A stretch of 64,000 nucleotides of DNA, from NCBI GenBank assembly GCA_947650365.1, contig OX393549.1, positions 96,031,514-96,095,513 of the forward strand, in the 5' to 3' direction. This document shows, piece after piece, positions 33,722 through 50,040 of this stretch. The translations under genes and the position numbers were made by a program. This DNA is from Chamaelirium japonicum (lineage: Eukaryota > Streptophyta > Magnoliopsida > Liliales > Melanthiaceae). Each line of letters opens with the position of its first letter. Position 1 is the stretch's first letter. Under the pieces are notes generated by a model. That model had not been told where the DNA came from. It saw only the letters and a program-made list of their open reading frames with translations, and searched no databases.

Positions 33722-35875
33722 TGTAGTACAAGATGTGGTATAGGACATGTAAAAACTTGGTTGATTAATAAATGACTTGATATTTTGCTTCATGGTATAT
33801 ATCTTTATACGTGTTCTGTGTATAGGACTTAAAAGAGCAGTAGTCCATCTGAGTGGGAGACTCAATGGATTGGTCCTATAAGCCTAAATAGTTCGCAGCT
33901 CTGATTAGGGTTGGTTGCCCTATCAAGTTAAATTGTTAGAATGACAGAGCATAAGTTTCTTCACCATGGTCATTGACAGACACAGTGTATGTGACCGAAT
34001 AGAACCAATACAGTGCACAGATCGGTGAGCAGGCACTGGTGTACATAGTCGTATTTATGCTTAGGGTAATCGGTCCTAAACTCTAAGGAACCGTGACCGG
34101 TGGACTAACTAGCTACGGATAGCTTTGGTTCACCAATATGTGAGGGATCTAACCATGACCCAATACCATGGTGCACTGGGTTACCGGACTGGCGTTGCAT
34201 TGACAAGTCACTCATACAAGTAATCCACATCCCTACCGGGAGGTGCATTCCTTGGTCTGATATACACCGTACTAAACTCAGACTTGGTGGTCAACAGTTG
34301 AGCTATTGACCAGATCCGGTTGCTTGACCAAACAATCGAAGGTGTGATGTGATAATCAACCTGGAAGGAACCTAGTCATATGGTCACTCAAGTCTGACGG
34401 TGCTCTCCACCGCTCGAGTTGACACATGTCACCGAGTGAAGGGACATCGCATTACCAATACTAAGTGGAGAGCAGGGGTATACGAGAGAGCGTAATAAGC
34501 CTAGGAGGATTGGAGTGCAGCCTGTATCGCACTCTGGGTGGCCATGCAGGTTAACCAGGACCCAGAGGATTGACAGAGACACTTGCGTAGTGTGTCGATC
34601 GGGCCCGATTGGAAGCCATGAACCCTAGTCCCTGAAGGCTCCACCCTATCCACAATCTTGTCAGACTTTTACTTTCTCCTAGTATCACTATATAAATAGA
34701 GTTGAAGAAAAGATGCCATAACCATCATGCGTTTCATGAGTGCATCGCACTAGAGCATGGAAGGTGCGTAAGGCTGAGTGCGTTCACTAGGGGGCAGCCC
34801 CAAAGTGGTGTAAAGAGGTGCGACCTCGCCTTAACTGAGGGCACCCTAATAAATAGTAAAATTACTATTTATCGACCTTAACTTAGGGGCACCCTATGTT
34901 TTATTGAGGGCACCCTAATAAATAGTAAAATTATTATTCATCGACCTACGGTGTGATGACCTAGTGTTGATAAGTGCCCAAATTGTTAGGGTGCGTTATC
35001 ACGCACGAAAAACGGGCCATGCATGCTCCCATAATAGAAGATCGACTACTAGGTGCATGAGGGGCATTTTGGTCATATCAAAATATCCCGCATGCCCTAA
35101 TAGACCTGCCACCCTATTAGGGTTATATGCATGGTACCGTCATCCCTTTAGTCAAGGGATGAGGAATATTTAAATATTCAAATATCCCTCCCCCTTGATT
35201 TTAAGAATGAGATAAGGCAAAGAATCCCGGGTGGTTACAAGGTGATAGAGAGAGAGAGACCGGTTTGAAAATGAGGGGGATCGGCAAAAAATAAGGAGGG
35301 CACGGTTTCAAAGGCCCCCCCTCGCAGCTTTTCCCATAAAAAACCCGTCTCCTTAAGATAATAAAACGGTCGATCATCCCCTCTTTTCTACAAGATCTTT
35401 GGCTTCTCTCATTCTCTCTCTCTGTGAGTCTTTCGGGAAAACTGAGAAAACTCTCTCTCTTTCTCACTCACCTCTTCATCTCTTGAGAGTTTGTGAGATC
35501 TGCAATAGGAGAGGGCAAGCGCTCTGAGGCACTCAGAGATCCGAGTGCTAGGGTTTGGCCTAATTGTGAGAATGGGTGAATTCGAAGAAGCTCAAGCTCG
35601 TGGATACTTTCAACTTCATCAAATCCGAAGATCGGCATTGCGGTGCCAAATCCTGCACGGAGGTATAAATGATCTAAACTCCTAGGTCTATGATCTTGCA
35701 TGCATAGTAGATGTAATGTTAGATTCGGTAGAAGACCGTAGGGGTACGATTCCCGTTTCATTCATCTATAGTGTATAGGTTTGATTCGGATAAAAAATTT
35801 TAACGTAGATCGCACACCGAATCGATCCTTGGGATCGAATGCAACTTCCGCTACGCCTCCGATTCCATCCCAACT
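33722..35875 (+). repeat. Copia-2 5' LTR
   Basis: Starts TGTAGTACAAGATGTGG and ends at CCCAACT before the primer site at 35877. It matches 41526-43732 throughout. CT-rich stretches near 35400-35470 precede the leader. Confidence 0.88.
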
Positions 35876-37572
35876 AATGGAATCAGAGCTACGTCGGTAT
35901 ATGATTCACGCAAAATAGATTCCATGAATCGATCAATATACGCATTAGATGTTCGAAACATTAACAGGGTATGCGCTAGATCATATTCTATATGTGTTGC
36001 ATACTGTATTTTCTACAGGGCGCCGCTAGAGATGTGAATGCATGCCTCCGGGGGGCTGATCCCGAGTATATGATTACATGAGTATTTTCAATTTTTTCTG
36101 TGATGGTGGAATGTAAGGCCTAATGGGACAAGTGCGTGGAGGTTACCCACGACTTGAATTTTTCCCGGCCATTATTTTCTATTTTTGTTCTATCTATATT
36201 CTTCTACCTAGAAAAATATATATACGAACGAGTATTTGCTCGGAGCGTACTAGAGTTCTTCGATTACAGGTAGAAGACTTGGAAAACGGAGCAAGATAAA
36301 AGTTCCATCATCGGTGGACCGAGGCCGGTGGTTCGGAGGAAGAGATAAATCCAGAAGATGCCATAGACGAGAACGTCGGAGCAATGGTAATCAGGTTCAG
36401 GGGTCGGACCCTGAACTTGATAACAATAGATGTTCTATCTTGGATTGGATGTTTTCTCTTGTTATTTTTTAAACCTGGTGAAAAGATCAATCTAATGCTT
36501 AAGTGTTAGGTTATGGGATGCCATTCCCCACTTGGTCTTTGCGACCAGTTAGGATATGTCTCTATTTAATGACATGTACGTTAATTGGTTTTTGATGGTA
36601 GTTAGATCCAATAACACTCGGTTATGCCACCATTAGGTTGAGGTCTGACGGAGGTTGCCGGATGTCCCTAATTTGTTTGGCATCGAAACCAACAGTGATG
36701 TGATTATCTTCTACGATATAAGGCATCAAGTTACATACGAGGAGTCATACAAATGGGAGACCTTTCCTTGTATGTCTAGACCTTAGGCTAGGCTCTAGAG
36801 GACAAAGGGTAATGACTATTTTATTTAATATCGAAGGCTTGGAAAGTACGTAATGTGAATCTCGGAAGAAAGGTGACAACTGAGTATTTACGGTATAGGG
36901 ACTATGGTCATCTCCAAGTCTATCTATACTTCATAAGAGGTCTTAACCCTAGTGAGAGCGCGGTATGACCAGGGTCTAAGTCTAGGTTGTCGCAACCAAG
37001 GATAAAAAATACTTGCATTAAAATAACCATCACTATAATCAAGGGATGTATAAGAGGACTCAGTGTGAATGCCCCTGGCCTCCATGGCCAACTGTTGAGT
37101 TTCTGGGTGACAGGGTATGGCTCAACATCCCCCTCGGGTGAGAGTATCCTTTGGGATATGGTGGTCATGATACCAGGAGAGAAGGGCTTTACCCGCCCTC
37201 GCAGGGGTCGTATAAACTGCTGTGTCATGATTTCCTAGGCTCGTGGGTAAGCATTCGAAGCACCCGTGAGGCTACCTGTTGCATCACATAGAGATCACAG
37301 GGGTTGGCTAAAAGGAAACCATGGTCCATCATAGCTCGTCTGTGGCAGATTTGGATTGGGTCCGAGATACCTGGTATGAGCGGAGGACGCTGCACACTGC
37401 TTCCTTGGGCGGGCGTATTCGAATCTGAGATCTTACATACATGGTAAAATTGATCCATAGATGTGTTTCCGCTTTGAGGGTAGCGTTGACATTTGGTTAT
37501 AATTTGATTTATTTTAAAAATATCATAAAATGGGTTTCCTAGCAATCTAATGTTCAACCATTTGTTTTACAG
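35876..37572 (+). other. Copia-2 primer site and untranslated leader
   Basis: The primer site ATGGAATCAGAGC begins at about 35877. The following 1.7 kb has no credible gene but shares blocks with the Copia-1 leader in the same order. Confidence 0.75.
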
Positions 37573-38430
37573 ATGACCAAACTAGACCCCCTGTCCGCCA
37601 TCCTAAACGATAACAAGTTAACGGGTCCTAACTATGAGGACTGGAAACGCAACCACATACTTGTGCTGAGGATCGGTAAACATACCATGGCCCTGACTAC
37701 TCCAGAGCCAGACTTACCAGGTCCGAATGCCTGTAAGGCAGAGACCAAGGCTTTCTCCGACTGGCGAGATTCTAATAAGATATGCAAGTGCTATATTATA
37801 GCCTCCTTGCAGGTAGTTCTATATAAGCAAGTCGAAGAAATGCCTGACGCTTCTGATATAATGTTATACCTCAAAGAGATGTTTGAGGGGCATAGTTGCA
37901 TAACGCGATACCTCACGATCAAGAAGCTCGTTAGTACTAAGATGTCTGAGGGAACGCCTATTCGGGATCACATGCTGAAAATACTTGGGTTCCAGAATGA
38001 ACTGGCTACCATGAATATTATGCTGGATAGCGAGGTAATGACTGATATCTTCTTTTCGTTATCGTCTGGAGCCTTTGAAGGCTCTGTCACAAACTTCAAC
38101 CTTAACAAGTTGGAGATGACAAATGCAGAGCTTCTGGGAGCTCTCCAGGCAATGGAGAATAGGTTCAAGGTTAAGAGTGAGGCATTCAGCACTCAGCACA
38201 TGGCTACTTTGAGGGCTAAAAAGCCTATAAGCAAGAAGCCCAAGAACAAGAAGCCAAAGGCAGGGTCTCTACAGAGCAAAGGGGAGACCTCTAAGTCTGG
38301 GGAGCTGAAGTCACTAAGCACTAAGTGCTTCAGATATGGCGAGAAGGGCCATTGGAAGAAAGACTGCAATAAGTCTCAAGGTGCTGGAGCAGGTAAGAAT
38401 CAACTATTTGTAGTTGAATCACTTCTTTAA
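37573..38430 (+). CDS. Copia-2 gag (frame still open)
   Basis: 285 residues from ATG 37573. An N-terminal Ty1/copia gag pattern (NDNKLTGPNYEDWKRN), a UBN2-like central region (LYLKEMFEGHSCITRYLTIK, FQNELATMNIML), a Lys-rich stretch (KKPKNKKPK) and a single zinc knuckle (CFRYGEKGHWKKDC, CX2-type spacing with Tyr in place of the second Cys). It forms the capsid-like particle in active copia elements. This copy looks whole as a frame, but it sits in a broken element. Confidence 0.85.
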   Translation: MTKLDPLSAILNDNKLTGPNYEDWKRNHILVLRIGKHTMALTTPEPDLPGPNACKAETKAFSDWRDSNKICKCYIIASLQVVLYKQVEEMPDASDIMLYLKEMFEGHSCITRYLTIKKLVSTKMSEGTPIRDHMLKILGFQNELATMNIMLDSEVMTDIFFSLSSGAFEGSVTNFNLNKLEMTNAELLGALQAMENRFKVKSEAFSTQHMATLRAKKPISKKPKNKKPKAGSLQSKGETSKSGELKSLSTKCFRYGEKGHWKKDCNKSQGAGAGKNQLFVVESLL

Positions 38431-41400
38431 AGTAATAGTTCTTTTGCATCTTGGATTGTGGATTATGGTTCCACTGACCATGCATGTAACTCTTTATAGG
38501 GGTTCCAGGTAAACAGAAGGCTACTTGATGGAGAGGTGGTCCTAAGCATAGGCACTAATGCCGTTGCAGTCGCCGAAGCAGTTGGAGATGTATTTCGTAG
38601 TTTTTCTAATAAAAGGACTATGATCCTTATAAACATCTATTATATACCGTTTTTGCTATGTAATTTGATTTTTGTTTCTACTATTATAAATGATGGTTAT
38701 TCAGTTTTATTTGATGCATCTGGTGTATCTGTTAGACTGAATGGAACTTTCATTGTTAGAGGGATAGTTCAAAATAATCTCTATGTTCTAAGTCCTAAAT
38801 TAGAAATAAAAAATATAACAACTTTAAATATTAACTCATCTAAACGTAAAAATCCTTTAGAAAATCTAACTCTATTGTGACATCTAAGACTTTGCCATAT
38901 TACCTCAGATAGGATTCATAGGTTGGTAAAGACCGGGCTTCTAGACACAGATCCCTCGGAGACCTTTCTAACCTGTGAGTCTTGTCTATAGGGCAAAGAG
39001 ACCAAGAAAGCTTTTAAAACCAAAGGTAATAGAGCCAATGAGATATTAGAGTTAGTTCATTTTGATATTTGTCGACTCATAAGCATCCAGGCGATAAGAG
39101 GCCATAAGTATTTCATCATATTCACTAATGATTACTCTAGATACGGCTATGTCTACCTTATATATTGAAAATCTGAATCCTTTGACAAGTTCAAAGAATT
39201 TAGAGCCGAAGTTGAAAAGTAGACCGGTAGACATGTAACAGCCCTTCGATGTGATTGAGGTGGTGAATACCTATCGAACGAGTTCCTTGAGTACCTCAGA
39301 GACATTGACTACTCCGGGTATAACACAATAGAATGAAGTTTCTGAGAGAAGGAATCAGACCATGTTGGACATAATCCGCAGTATAATGAGTTATGCTAGT
39401 TGACTGCCCATATTTTGGGGATATGCCCTATTGACGGTGATATATATCTTAAACCATGTCCCATCTAAGTCAGTACGTCTAAACCCTAGAAAGTTGTGGT
39501 CAAAGCGAAAGCCGACACTGCAGAATTTCAAAATATAGGGATGTCCTGCACATATGCGAAAGGACAAGAGGAAAAAGATAGAGACTAAATGTAAGATATG
39601 TCTGTTCATAGGCTACCCTATGGAAACAAAAGGTGGTCTATTTTATGACCCTGAGGATAAGAAGGTGCTCATTTCTACGAATGCTATCTACCTAGAGCAG
39701 GATTATATTACGGACCACAAGGCTACTAGTAAGGTAGTTCTGGAAGAGCTATTGGGTACTGGTAGAGGGTGCACATCCGATAATATAGAGGTAGGAGGTA
39801 ACATGGACACTAGTATACCAGAGACCGTAGAAATGAGTCACTCAGTACCACTATCATCTGGTCGCAGTGGGAGACAAATCAGAGCTTCTGAAAGATACTA
39901 TGGAGAGACTTTATTAGTCGGTCCAGAGGTTCAGGAGGATGATCCCTTGAACTCTGATGAGACGATGAAATCTTCTGACAGTTCTACTTGGCAAAAAGTC
40001 ATGGAGGCAAAAATTACATCAATGTCCCAAAACACTGTCTGAACACTTGTTACACCACCCAATATTAAACCTATTGGGTGTAAGTGGGTGTACAAGAAGA
40101 AAAGAGGACCCGATGGTTCCATTGAGACTGATAAGGCTAGATTAGTTGCCAAGAGTTTTACTTAGAGAGAAGGGATCAACTTTGACGAGACCTTCTTACC
40201 GGTAGCTATAGTTAAGTCTATTCGGATCCTCTTATCCATCGCAGCCTATTATGATTAGGAGATCTGACAGATGGATATTAAGACAACCTTCCTCAATGAG
40301 GATTTAGAAGAAGACATATATATGATGCAACCCCCAGGTTTTGAGTTAGAAGATCAGGAATATTTTGTTTGCAAGCTTCAGAGGTACATTTATGGATTGA
40401 AGCAAGCATCTAGGAGCTGAAACATCTGTTTTGATCAGACAATCCATTCATACGGATTTGATCAAAATGAGGATGAACCTTGTGTGTACAAAAAGAGTGA
40501 TAATACTACGGTACTGTACTTAGTACTTTACATAGATAATATCCTATTGATTGGAAATAATGTTAGGACTTTATATACGATAAAAGTTTGGTTATCCTAG
40601 CAATTCGACATGAAAGGCCTAATTGAGGTGAGTTATGTTCTGGGGATCAAGGTAACTCCAGATCACCAGAACAAGACTCTCTCGCTATCATAGGCTGCTT
40701 ACATAGATAAGATACTAGCTAGATTCAGCATGCAGGACTCCAAGAAGGGTTTCTTTCCATTTAGGTATGGTTTGAAACTGTCTAAGGATTAATGTCCTAA
40801 GAAACCTGGGGAGAAGGTAGAGATGCATAAAATACCCTATGCTTTGGCAGTGGGTAGCTTAATGTATTCATGCAATGCACGAGACCGGATATCTGTTTCG
40901 TAGTAGATATGATGGGTCAGTTTCAGTCGAACCTGAGTCTAGCTCACTGGACTACTGTGAAGAGTATACTTAAGTACCTTGGTCGAACGAGGGACTATGA
41001 GTTAGTTTACACTTCCCATGACCTAACGCCGATTGGATACACAGACTCTGACTTTATGTCATATATGGAATCTAGAAAATCAACTTCAGGGTATATTTTC
41101 ACTTTAGAAGGAGGAGCGGTTAGTTGGTGGAGTATGAAGCAAGGTTGCATCGTAGACTCCACCATAGAAGCCGAGTACATCGCAGCGTACGAAGCGGCAA
41201 AAGAGGCGGTATAGCTTAGAAAATTCTTATTGGACTTACGGTATGTACCAGAGGCTTAGTTACCTATTATCCTTTATTGTGACAATAGTGGAGCGGTAGC
41301 ACAGGCCAAAGAGCCAAGACACCACCAGAAGGGGAAACATATCGAGCGCAAGGTCCACTAGATTCGATAGTTTCAAAAGGAAGGACAAGTAGCGATAACC

Positions 41401-41510
41401 AAGATAACATGTACAGACAATGTTATTGATCCCTTCACAAAGTCGATTCCTGCAAAGGCACTCGAGCAGCATATAGATGCTATGGGAGTTAGAACCGTTT
41501 TTCCTAGCTA
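38431..41510 (+). pseudogene. Copia-2 pol remnant
   Basis: In order: protease-like start (38440-38800), the GAG-pre-integrase pattern (38880-38990), integrase core words around 39050-39400, the linker with LISTNAIYLEQDYI (39660-39710), reverse transcriptase around 40060-40780 (NPIGCKWVYKKK-type word, YGLKQA, and a catalytic-type YIDN stretch) and RNase H (40870-41214: DMMGQFQSNLS, YTDSDF, KSTSGYIFTLEGGAVSWWS). This is the standard Ty1/copia order with integrase before RT. Broken. Confidence 0.8.
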
Positions 41511-41525
41511 GACCAAGTGGGAGAT

Positions 41526-43732
41526 TGTTGTATAAGATGTGGTCTAGGGCATGTAAAAACTTGGTTGATTAATAAATGAGTTGATATTTTGCTTTATGAT
41601 GTGTATCTTTATACGTGAATAGTCTATAGGACTTAAAAGAGCCATGGCTACATAGTAGTCCATCTGAGTGGGAGACTCAATGGATTGGTCCTATAAGCCT
41701 AAATATTTCACTGCTCTGATTAGGGTTGGTCACCCTATCGGGTTAAATTGTTGGAATGACAGAGCTTAAGTTTCTCCACCATTATCATTGACATGCACAA
41801 TGTCTGTGGCCGAATAGAACCAACATGGTGCACATATCGGTGAGCAAACATTAGTGAACAGATCGGTGAGCAAACACTGGTGCACATAGTTGTGTTTCTG
41901 CTTAGGATAATCGATCCTAAACCCTAAGGAACCGTGATCGGTGGACTAACTAGCTACGGATAGCTTTGGTTCACCAAAGTGTGAGGGATCTAACCACGAC
42001 CCATTACCATAGTGCGTTGGGTTACCGGACTGGCGTTGCATCGGCAAGTCACTCCTACAAGCCATCCACATCCATACTGGGAGGTGCGTTCCTTGGTCTG
42101 ATATACACCATACTAAACCCAGGTTTGGTAGTTAACAGTTGAGCTGTTGACCAGATCCGGTTGCTTGGCCAAAAAACCAGAGGTGCGATATGATGATCAA
42201 CCTAGAAGGAACCTAGTCATATGGTCACTCGAGTCTGACGGTGCTCTCCACTGCTCGAGTTGACACATGGCACCGAGTGGAGGGACATCATATTACCAAT
42301 ACTAAGCGGAGAGTAGGGGTATATAAGAGAGCGTAATAAGTCTAGGAGGATTGGAGTGCAACCTGTGTCGCACTCTGTTTGGCTATGCAAGGTAACCGGG
42401 ACCTAGAGGATTGACGAAGACACTTGCGTAGTGTGCCGATCGGCCCGGTTGGAAGCCATGAACCTTAGTCCCTGAAGGCTCCACCTTATCCACAAGCTTG
42501 TCAGACTTTTACTTTCTCCTAGTCTTACTACATAAATAGAGTTGAAGAAAAGATGTCATAACCACCATGCGTTCCATGAGTGCATCACACTGGAGCATGG
42601 AAGGTGCGCAAGGCTGAGTGCGTTCACTAGGGGCAGCCCCAAAGTGGTGTAAAGGCATGCGACCTCTCCTTAACATCGCATAAGGTCAGTTCCGTGTGTG
42701 CGCGTTCGTACTAGTATGCGGGATGATCGTTTAGTGACTTTTACTTATGGGCACCCCACGTTTTACTGAGGGCACCCCAGTAAATAGTAAAATCACTATT
42801 TATCGACCCACGGTGTGATGACCTAGTGTGGATAAGTGCCCTAATTGTTAGGGTGTGTTATCGCGCACAAAAAACGGGTCATGCACGCTCCCGTAATAGG
42901 TGATCAACTACTAGGTGCATGAGGGGCATTTTGGTTACATCAAAATATCCTGCATACCCTAATAGGCCTGCCACCCTATTAGTGTTTTGTGCATGGTGCC
43001 GCTATCCCTTTAATCAAGGGATAAGGAATATTTGAATATTCAAATATCCCTCCACCTTGATTTTAGGGATGAGATAAGGCAGAGAAACCCAGGTGGTTAG
43101 GTGATATAGAGAGGGAGAGAGATCAGTTGGAAAATGAGGGGGATCGGTTGAAAATGAGGGGGGGCATGGTTTCCGAGGCCCCCCTCACGGTTTTTCCGTG
43201 ACAAACCCGTCCCCCTTAAGATAATAAAACGGTCAATCATCCCCTCTTTTCTACAAGTTCTCTTGCTTCTCTCATTCTCTCTCTGTGAGTCTCTCGGAAA
43301 ACTGAGAAAACTCTCTCTTTCTCACTCACTTCTTTATCTCTTGAGAGTTTGTGAGATCTAGAATAGGAGAGGGCTAGCACACTGAGGCACTCAGAGATCC
43401 GGGTGCTGGGGTTTGGCCTGATTGTGACAGCGGGTGAACTCAAAGAAGCTCAAGCTCGTGGATACTTTCGACTTCATCAAATCTGAAGATCGACATCGTG
43501 GTGCCAAATCCCGCATGTAGGTATAAATGATCTAAACCCCTAGGTCTATGATCTTTCATGCATAGTAGATGTAATGTTAGATTCGGTAAAAGACCGTAGA
43601 GGTACGATTCCTGTTTTGTTCATCTATAGTGTATAGGTTTGATTCAGATAAAAAATTTTAACGTAGATCACTCACCGAATTGATCCTCGGGATCGAATCC
43701 AACTTTCACTGCGCCTCGATTCCATCCCAACA
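41526..43732 (+). repeat. Copia-2 3' LTR
   Basis: Begins TGTTGTATAAGATGTGG directly after the polypurine tract and ends CCCAACA. It is followed by GATCC and the resumed Gypsy-4 LTR. Confidence 0.88.
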
Positions 43733-44658
43733 GATCCGTCTTTTTAGGGCACGAACCATCTTCCTAGGCATGGTGCATCTCTTGCGAGATGGTAAGAGCA
43801 TGAAAAGAATGAGGCATGACAAAGATAGTTCTATTCAATTCTAACATTGTAGATTTAATCATAGAAGTAAATAAAATAAAAGAGACGAATAGCATTTTAT
43901 GAATTATAATATCTTTGTCAAGCGTAATCTCCAATAGGAATTACAAAACCTAAAAAAATGCATAAAAAGAACTAGAACGTAGCTAGGGCTTCATCGAAGC
44001 CCTAGAAGGGGATTAGCCGCTCATGATGGAGATGACAATGGAGTCGTTGATGGAGAACGAGCATGGATCCATGGCGGCTCATCTTCTTCTTCTTCTCTTG
44101 ATTTTCCTTCGGAGATGGTGAACCTTAAGCCAAAATTCGGATTGTCTTTCTTCAAGAGAAAGACCAATTTATAAGTTCCCAAGCGTGTGTGAGTAGTCGA
44201 AGATCTGCAACGAATTTGGATTGTCTGATCTAGGGCATCGAAGGCTCGGATGAGGGCTTCCAATTGATCGGACTTCACGACCGATTGATCGAACTTTGCA
44301 AACGTTCTATCTGCAAAAATGAGCGAATCTCTGATCGATCAGGGTTCGTGCTGATCGATCGGACTTTGAAAAGTCTCTTTCTGTAGGAATGGGCATGCTC
44401 CGATCGATCAGGATTTTCACCGATCGATCGAGCACACCAAATATTTTGTTCGTGAGGGTTGCCCTTGGAGTTGTTCTTTTTGGTAGCTGCCTTTAGTGAA
44501 ATTTATTTGTTTGGTTGCTATTTAATGCATTCTTTGCTCTTGTGGCTCTTTTCTTGTAAATCATAGAGATGCAAGCAATCAGAACATTTAAAGGCGTAAT
44601 TCTTATGATTTGTCATAAGTTAATAGCTAAGATAAGGCGTGTTTATGCGCCGATCACA

Positions 44659-45915
44659 CCCCCAAACTTAAACCTTACTCGTCCTCGAGTAAGACCGAAT
44701 TCGGGAGGACATGATTCCAATCAGGGAGAATGTGTAATGAAATTGAGAGGCACATGCTAGTGTTACACGCAATTGTCCGGTTATCATTTGCTTTAGAGAA
44801 ACAAATCTAGTTGCAATGAATTGCATTGAACCATAACACTTCCAAACTTTATGCGTTGCTCATTTTTAAATTAAGTTGTAACTCAGTCTATCTTTGCATG
44901 ATCAAATCTGTGTTGTGAGGTTCTAGCTTAATGGCATAGAATTACTATCCTACTATTAACGTTAGACAATATGTAGGATTCCTTGATTTTTGTCAAAAAT
45001 AGTGAACGGACCAGGTTCGCTAACATACACAAATATATTTATACTGATATACTTTTTTTTTAGAAGTCTGTGCAATGTGTAATCCCCTTAAGCTTTCTAT
45101 GTTGCATTTTTATCGAGTTTTCTGGTCAATGACTACCTGGTCAGATGGCTTCGGGGCATTGGGTGTGGAGACACCCCTACGGACCTTACTGGCTCAGGCT
45201 ACGAGATTAGACTAAACCACTTCCTTGTATCACTTTGACTTCTCATTGTTTGACGCGAGACTCCAACTGGTTAGGTCGAAGCCTTGGTTACTAGGTGATG
45301 ATCTTGGCTTATAGGTTACCTTATCTTAACTTCTCACTGTTTGACGCAAAACTCCAACTGGTTATGTCGGATGCCCTGGTTACTAATTGATGATTAAGAT
45401 GAACTTTTATTACTACTATTTTATTTTATTTGTATATATGTAAAAATATATGGATATATATAAGCTAGCCTGGCCCATTTCTATTTTTGATTTGATCAAT
45501 TTGTCTTAGTACTGCTTGAAGTTAATTTTGAATGTCCATCCTATGAATATAAGCCATAGTCCACATGTAGTTGAATACGATAATGTGTTAACTTACCTAA
45601 TCAAAATCCTCAAATAAAATGGGCTAAGCATAAAGCAAGAGATGTCCCGGTTTATAACAATTCATTATTAAGAGACATATTTTTATAAACTAATAATATC
45701 CAGATATTACATATGTGCTATAATGCAAACCTCCAAATTTAAATTACATATTGTCCTCAATGTGTGAAACTGAATGGGCCAAAGAGCATTTTATAATTGA
45801 ATTAACTAGAAGCATATGATAGTATGGAAAGATAGTACCTGGTTTTCGGATTTAGTAATTTTTGTGAGGAATAAGCACCCCTAAACATTAAAATTTGGAG
45901 CACCTGCATTGTTAG

Positions 45916-45919
<4 letters not shown>
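44659..45919 (-). other. Gypsy-4 3' region (no gene)
   Basis: AT-rich sequence upstream (minus strand) of the Gypsy-4 LTR: polypurine tract, then about 1.25 kb without frames. Two internal blocks are near-copies of each other: CTTCTCATTGTTTGACG...CTCCAACTGGTTAGGTCG at about 45240 and 45331. From 44921 on, the sequence is present again at 50500-51498. Confidence 0.55.

Positions 45920-45972
<53 letters not shown>
45920..45972. repeat. (TA)13 then (GA)13
   Basis: Compound microsatellite to the left of MITE A. Its unit 2 counterpart is an uninterrupted (TA)n of 132 bp at 51499-51630. Confidence 0.9.
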
Positions 45973-46919
<947 letters not shown>

Positions 46920-46927
46920 TATATATA

Positions 46928-48780
<1,853 letters not shown>

Positions 48781-48839
48781 TAAACCCTAACAATTTTATA
48801 TTAATATTATAAAGATTAGTAAGTACCTGATCATGAGCA

Positions 48840-50040
48840 TGAGTCACCGCTAGACTGGCTCATAAACTCATTAAGCCGACGCTACAGTGCCCTGTGAGCT
48901 TCTCTTTCCTTCTCAACTTGCCGCTCGAAGGCCTGCCCCTCCGCCTCAACCCTATGCACAAGGGCCTGTCTCTGCTCGCGCTCCGCCTCAACCCTGTGCT
49001 CGAGGGCCTGCCTCTGCTCGTGCATTCTCTCCTATATGAAAACAACCAATGATATTCAATGATATTTGATGGCATACGTATACGAATATATTAACAGTAA
49101 TTTAATTACTTATGACTTGTGAGGCAACCCTGTCATCCATAAATGCCCCATCGGTACGCCGCCTCCTAGAGGCCTCAAAAAGGTCAATCCGATTAGGCTC
49201 ATGGCCCAAGGACTGTGTCTGTTTTTGACATATAAAATAAATAGATGAGTTAATATAAGATTTATAGAGCTTTATATAATGAAATGTTTGTATCATTTAC
49301 CAGCTGCTGGGCAAGCTGGGGCATGGAGGTCCTCCTCCTTACTGGAGCAGGTGTCGTCGAGGCATTTCTATTCTGCTTGCCTTTAGTAGAACTCGCCTGT
49401 GTCAATCGATTAAATTTTCAAACATCAATACAAATTTTTAGTATAATATTAAAATAAGTACGAATCAACAAAATAATAATTATACCTGAAACTGAGGGGT
49501 GGCTCAGTGAGCGACCAAAAACTGTAGAACGTGTAGCGGTGGTACGTCTCTCGTCACGGTTGCAGCCTGTAACTCCTCAGCCGGCTCGCCGACCAAGTAA
49601 CCGTAGATCTGGTAGAGCTCGTAACGGTAATCCCTGTACCGCTCACTCATCGTCTTCCACAAGTCCTCCCGGTAGGTGTCGGTTTTCATGTTCTCTCATT
49701 TAAATTTCTCCTGTAAAATCAATTTAGAAACAAGTAATTTTATCAAATCAAATTATAAAGAAGTACGTTATTATTCTAAAATATTTTAATGAATCTAACG
49801 TACCAAAAAGACTTGATACATCCTCTCCTTATAGGATGCATCGATGTTCTTCCACCCATTTATCCCCACAATAGGGGCATTCCTCTCCTCCCGTATTATC
49901 ATACTGACCCACGTGGCGGTGTCAGAAGCGTGCTCACCCACAAAGAACCTGCCGCTCCACTATAGGAAAAGCGGCTCGCATAAGCTCGACAAGCGTCGGG
50001 CCATCGTCACGCCCCGGTCGCCTATGTGCCTGGCGATCCT
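48840..50040 (-). pseudogene. TNPA-like CACTA gene, truncated copy in unit 1
   Basis: Exons as in the unit 2 copy but cut at 50040 in its second exon (ATWVSMIIREERNAPIVG part) by the minisatellite. An internal deletion of about 220 bp removes the region before the first EREQRQALEHRVEA repeat of the coiled-coil exon. Exon stretches at 49102-49296 and 49504-49689 match unit 2 nearly perfectly. Non-functional by structure. Confidence 0.75.

Larger units (their letters stand above)
33722..43732 (+). mobile_element. Copia-2: Ty1/copia element, both LTRs
   Basis: LTRs 33722-35875 (2154 bp) and 41526-43732 (2207 bp), termini TGT...CAACA, flanked by GATCA/GATCC (an imperfect duplication). A primer site with ATGGAATCAGAGC (tRNA-Met-like) follows the 5' LTR, then a 1.7-kb leader, gag (open), protease-integrase-RT-RNase H (broken, around ten breaks) and the polypurine tract AAGTGGGAGAT at 41515-41525. 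LTRs differ visibly more than those of Copia-1, including a block of about 70 bp present only in the 3' copy, so it is older. Same family as Copia-1. Confidence 0.92.
32616..44658 (-). mobile_element. Gypsy-4 3' LTR (about 1.3 kb), split by Cassandra and Copia-2
   Basis: On the minus strand the polypurine tract GTTTGGGGG (44659-44667) is followed by TGTGATCGGCGCATAAAC; the LTR ends GGTTCGATCA at 32616. The three LTR pieces are 32616-32963, 33687-33721 and 43733-44658. The sequence CCCCCAAACTTAAACCTTAC and CTCGTCCTCGAGTAA at the border is a common border sequence of plant gypsy elements. The rest of this element lies at higher coordinates and is badly damaged. Confidence 0.65.

Noticed and set aside
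43237-44278. Possible host exons in the sequence after Copia-2
   Set aside because: 43237-43443 is in the 3' LTR of Copia-2 and 44021-44278 is within the resumed Gypsy-4 LTR; no conserved domain is seen.
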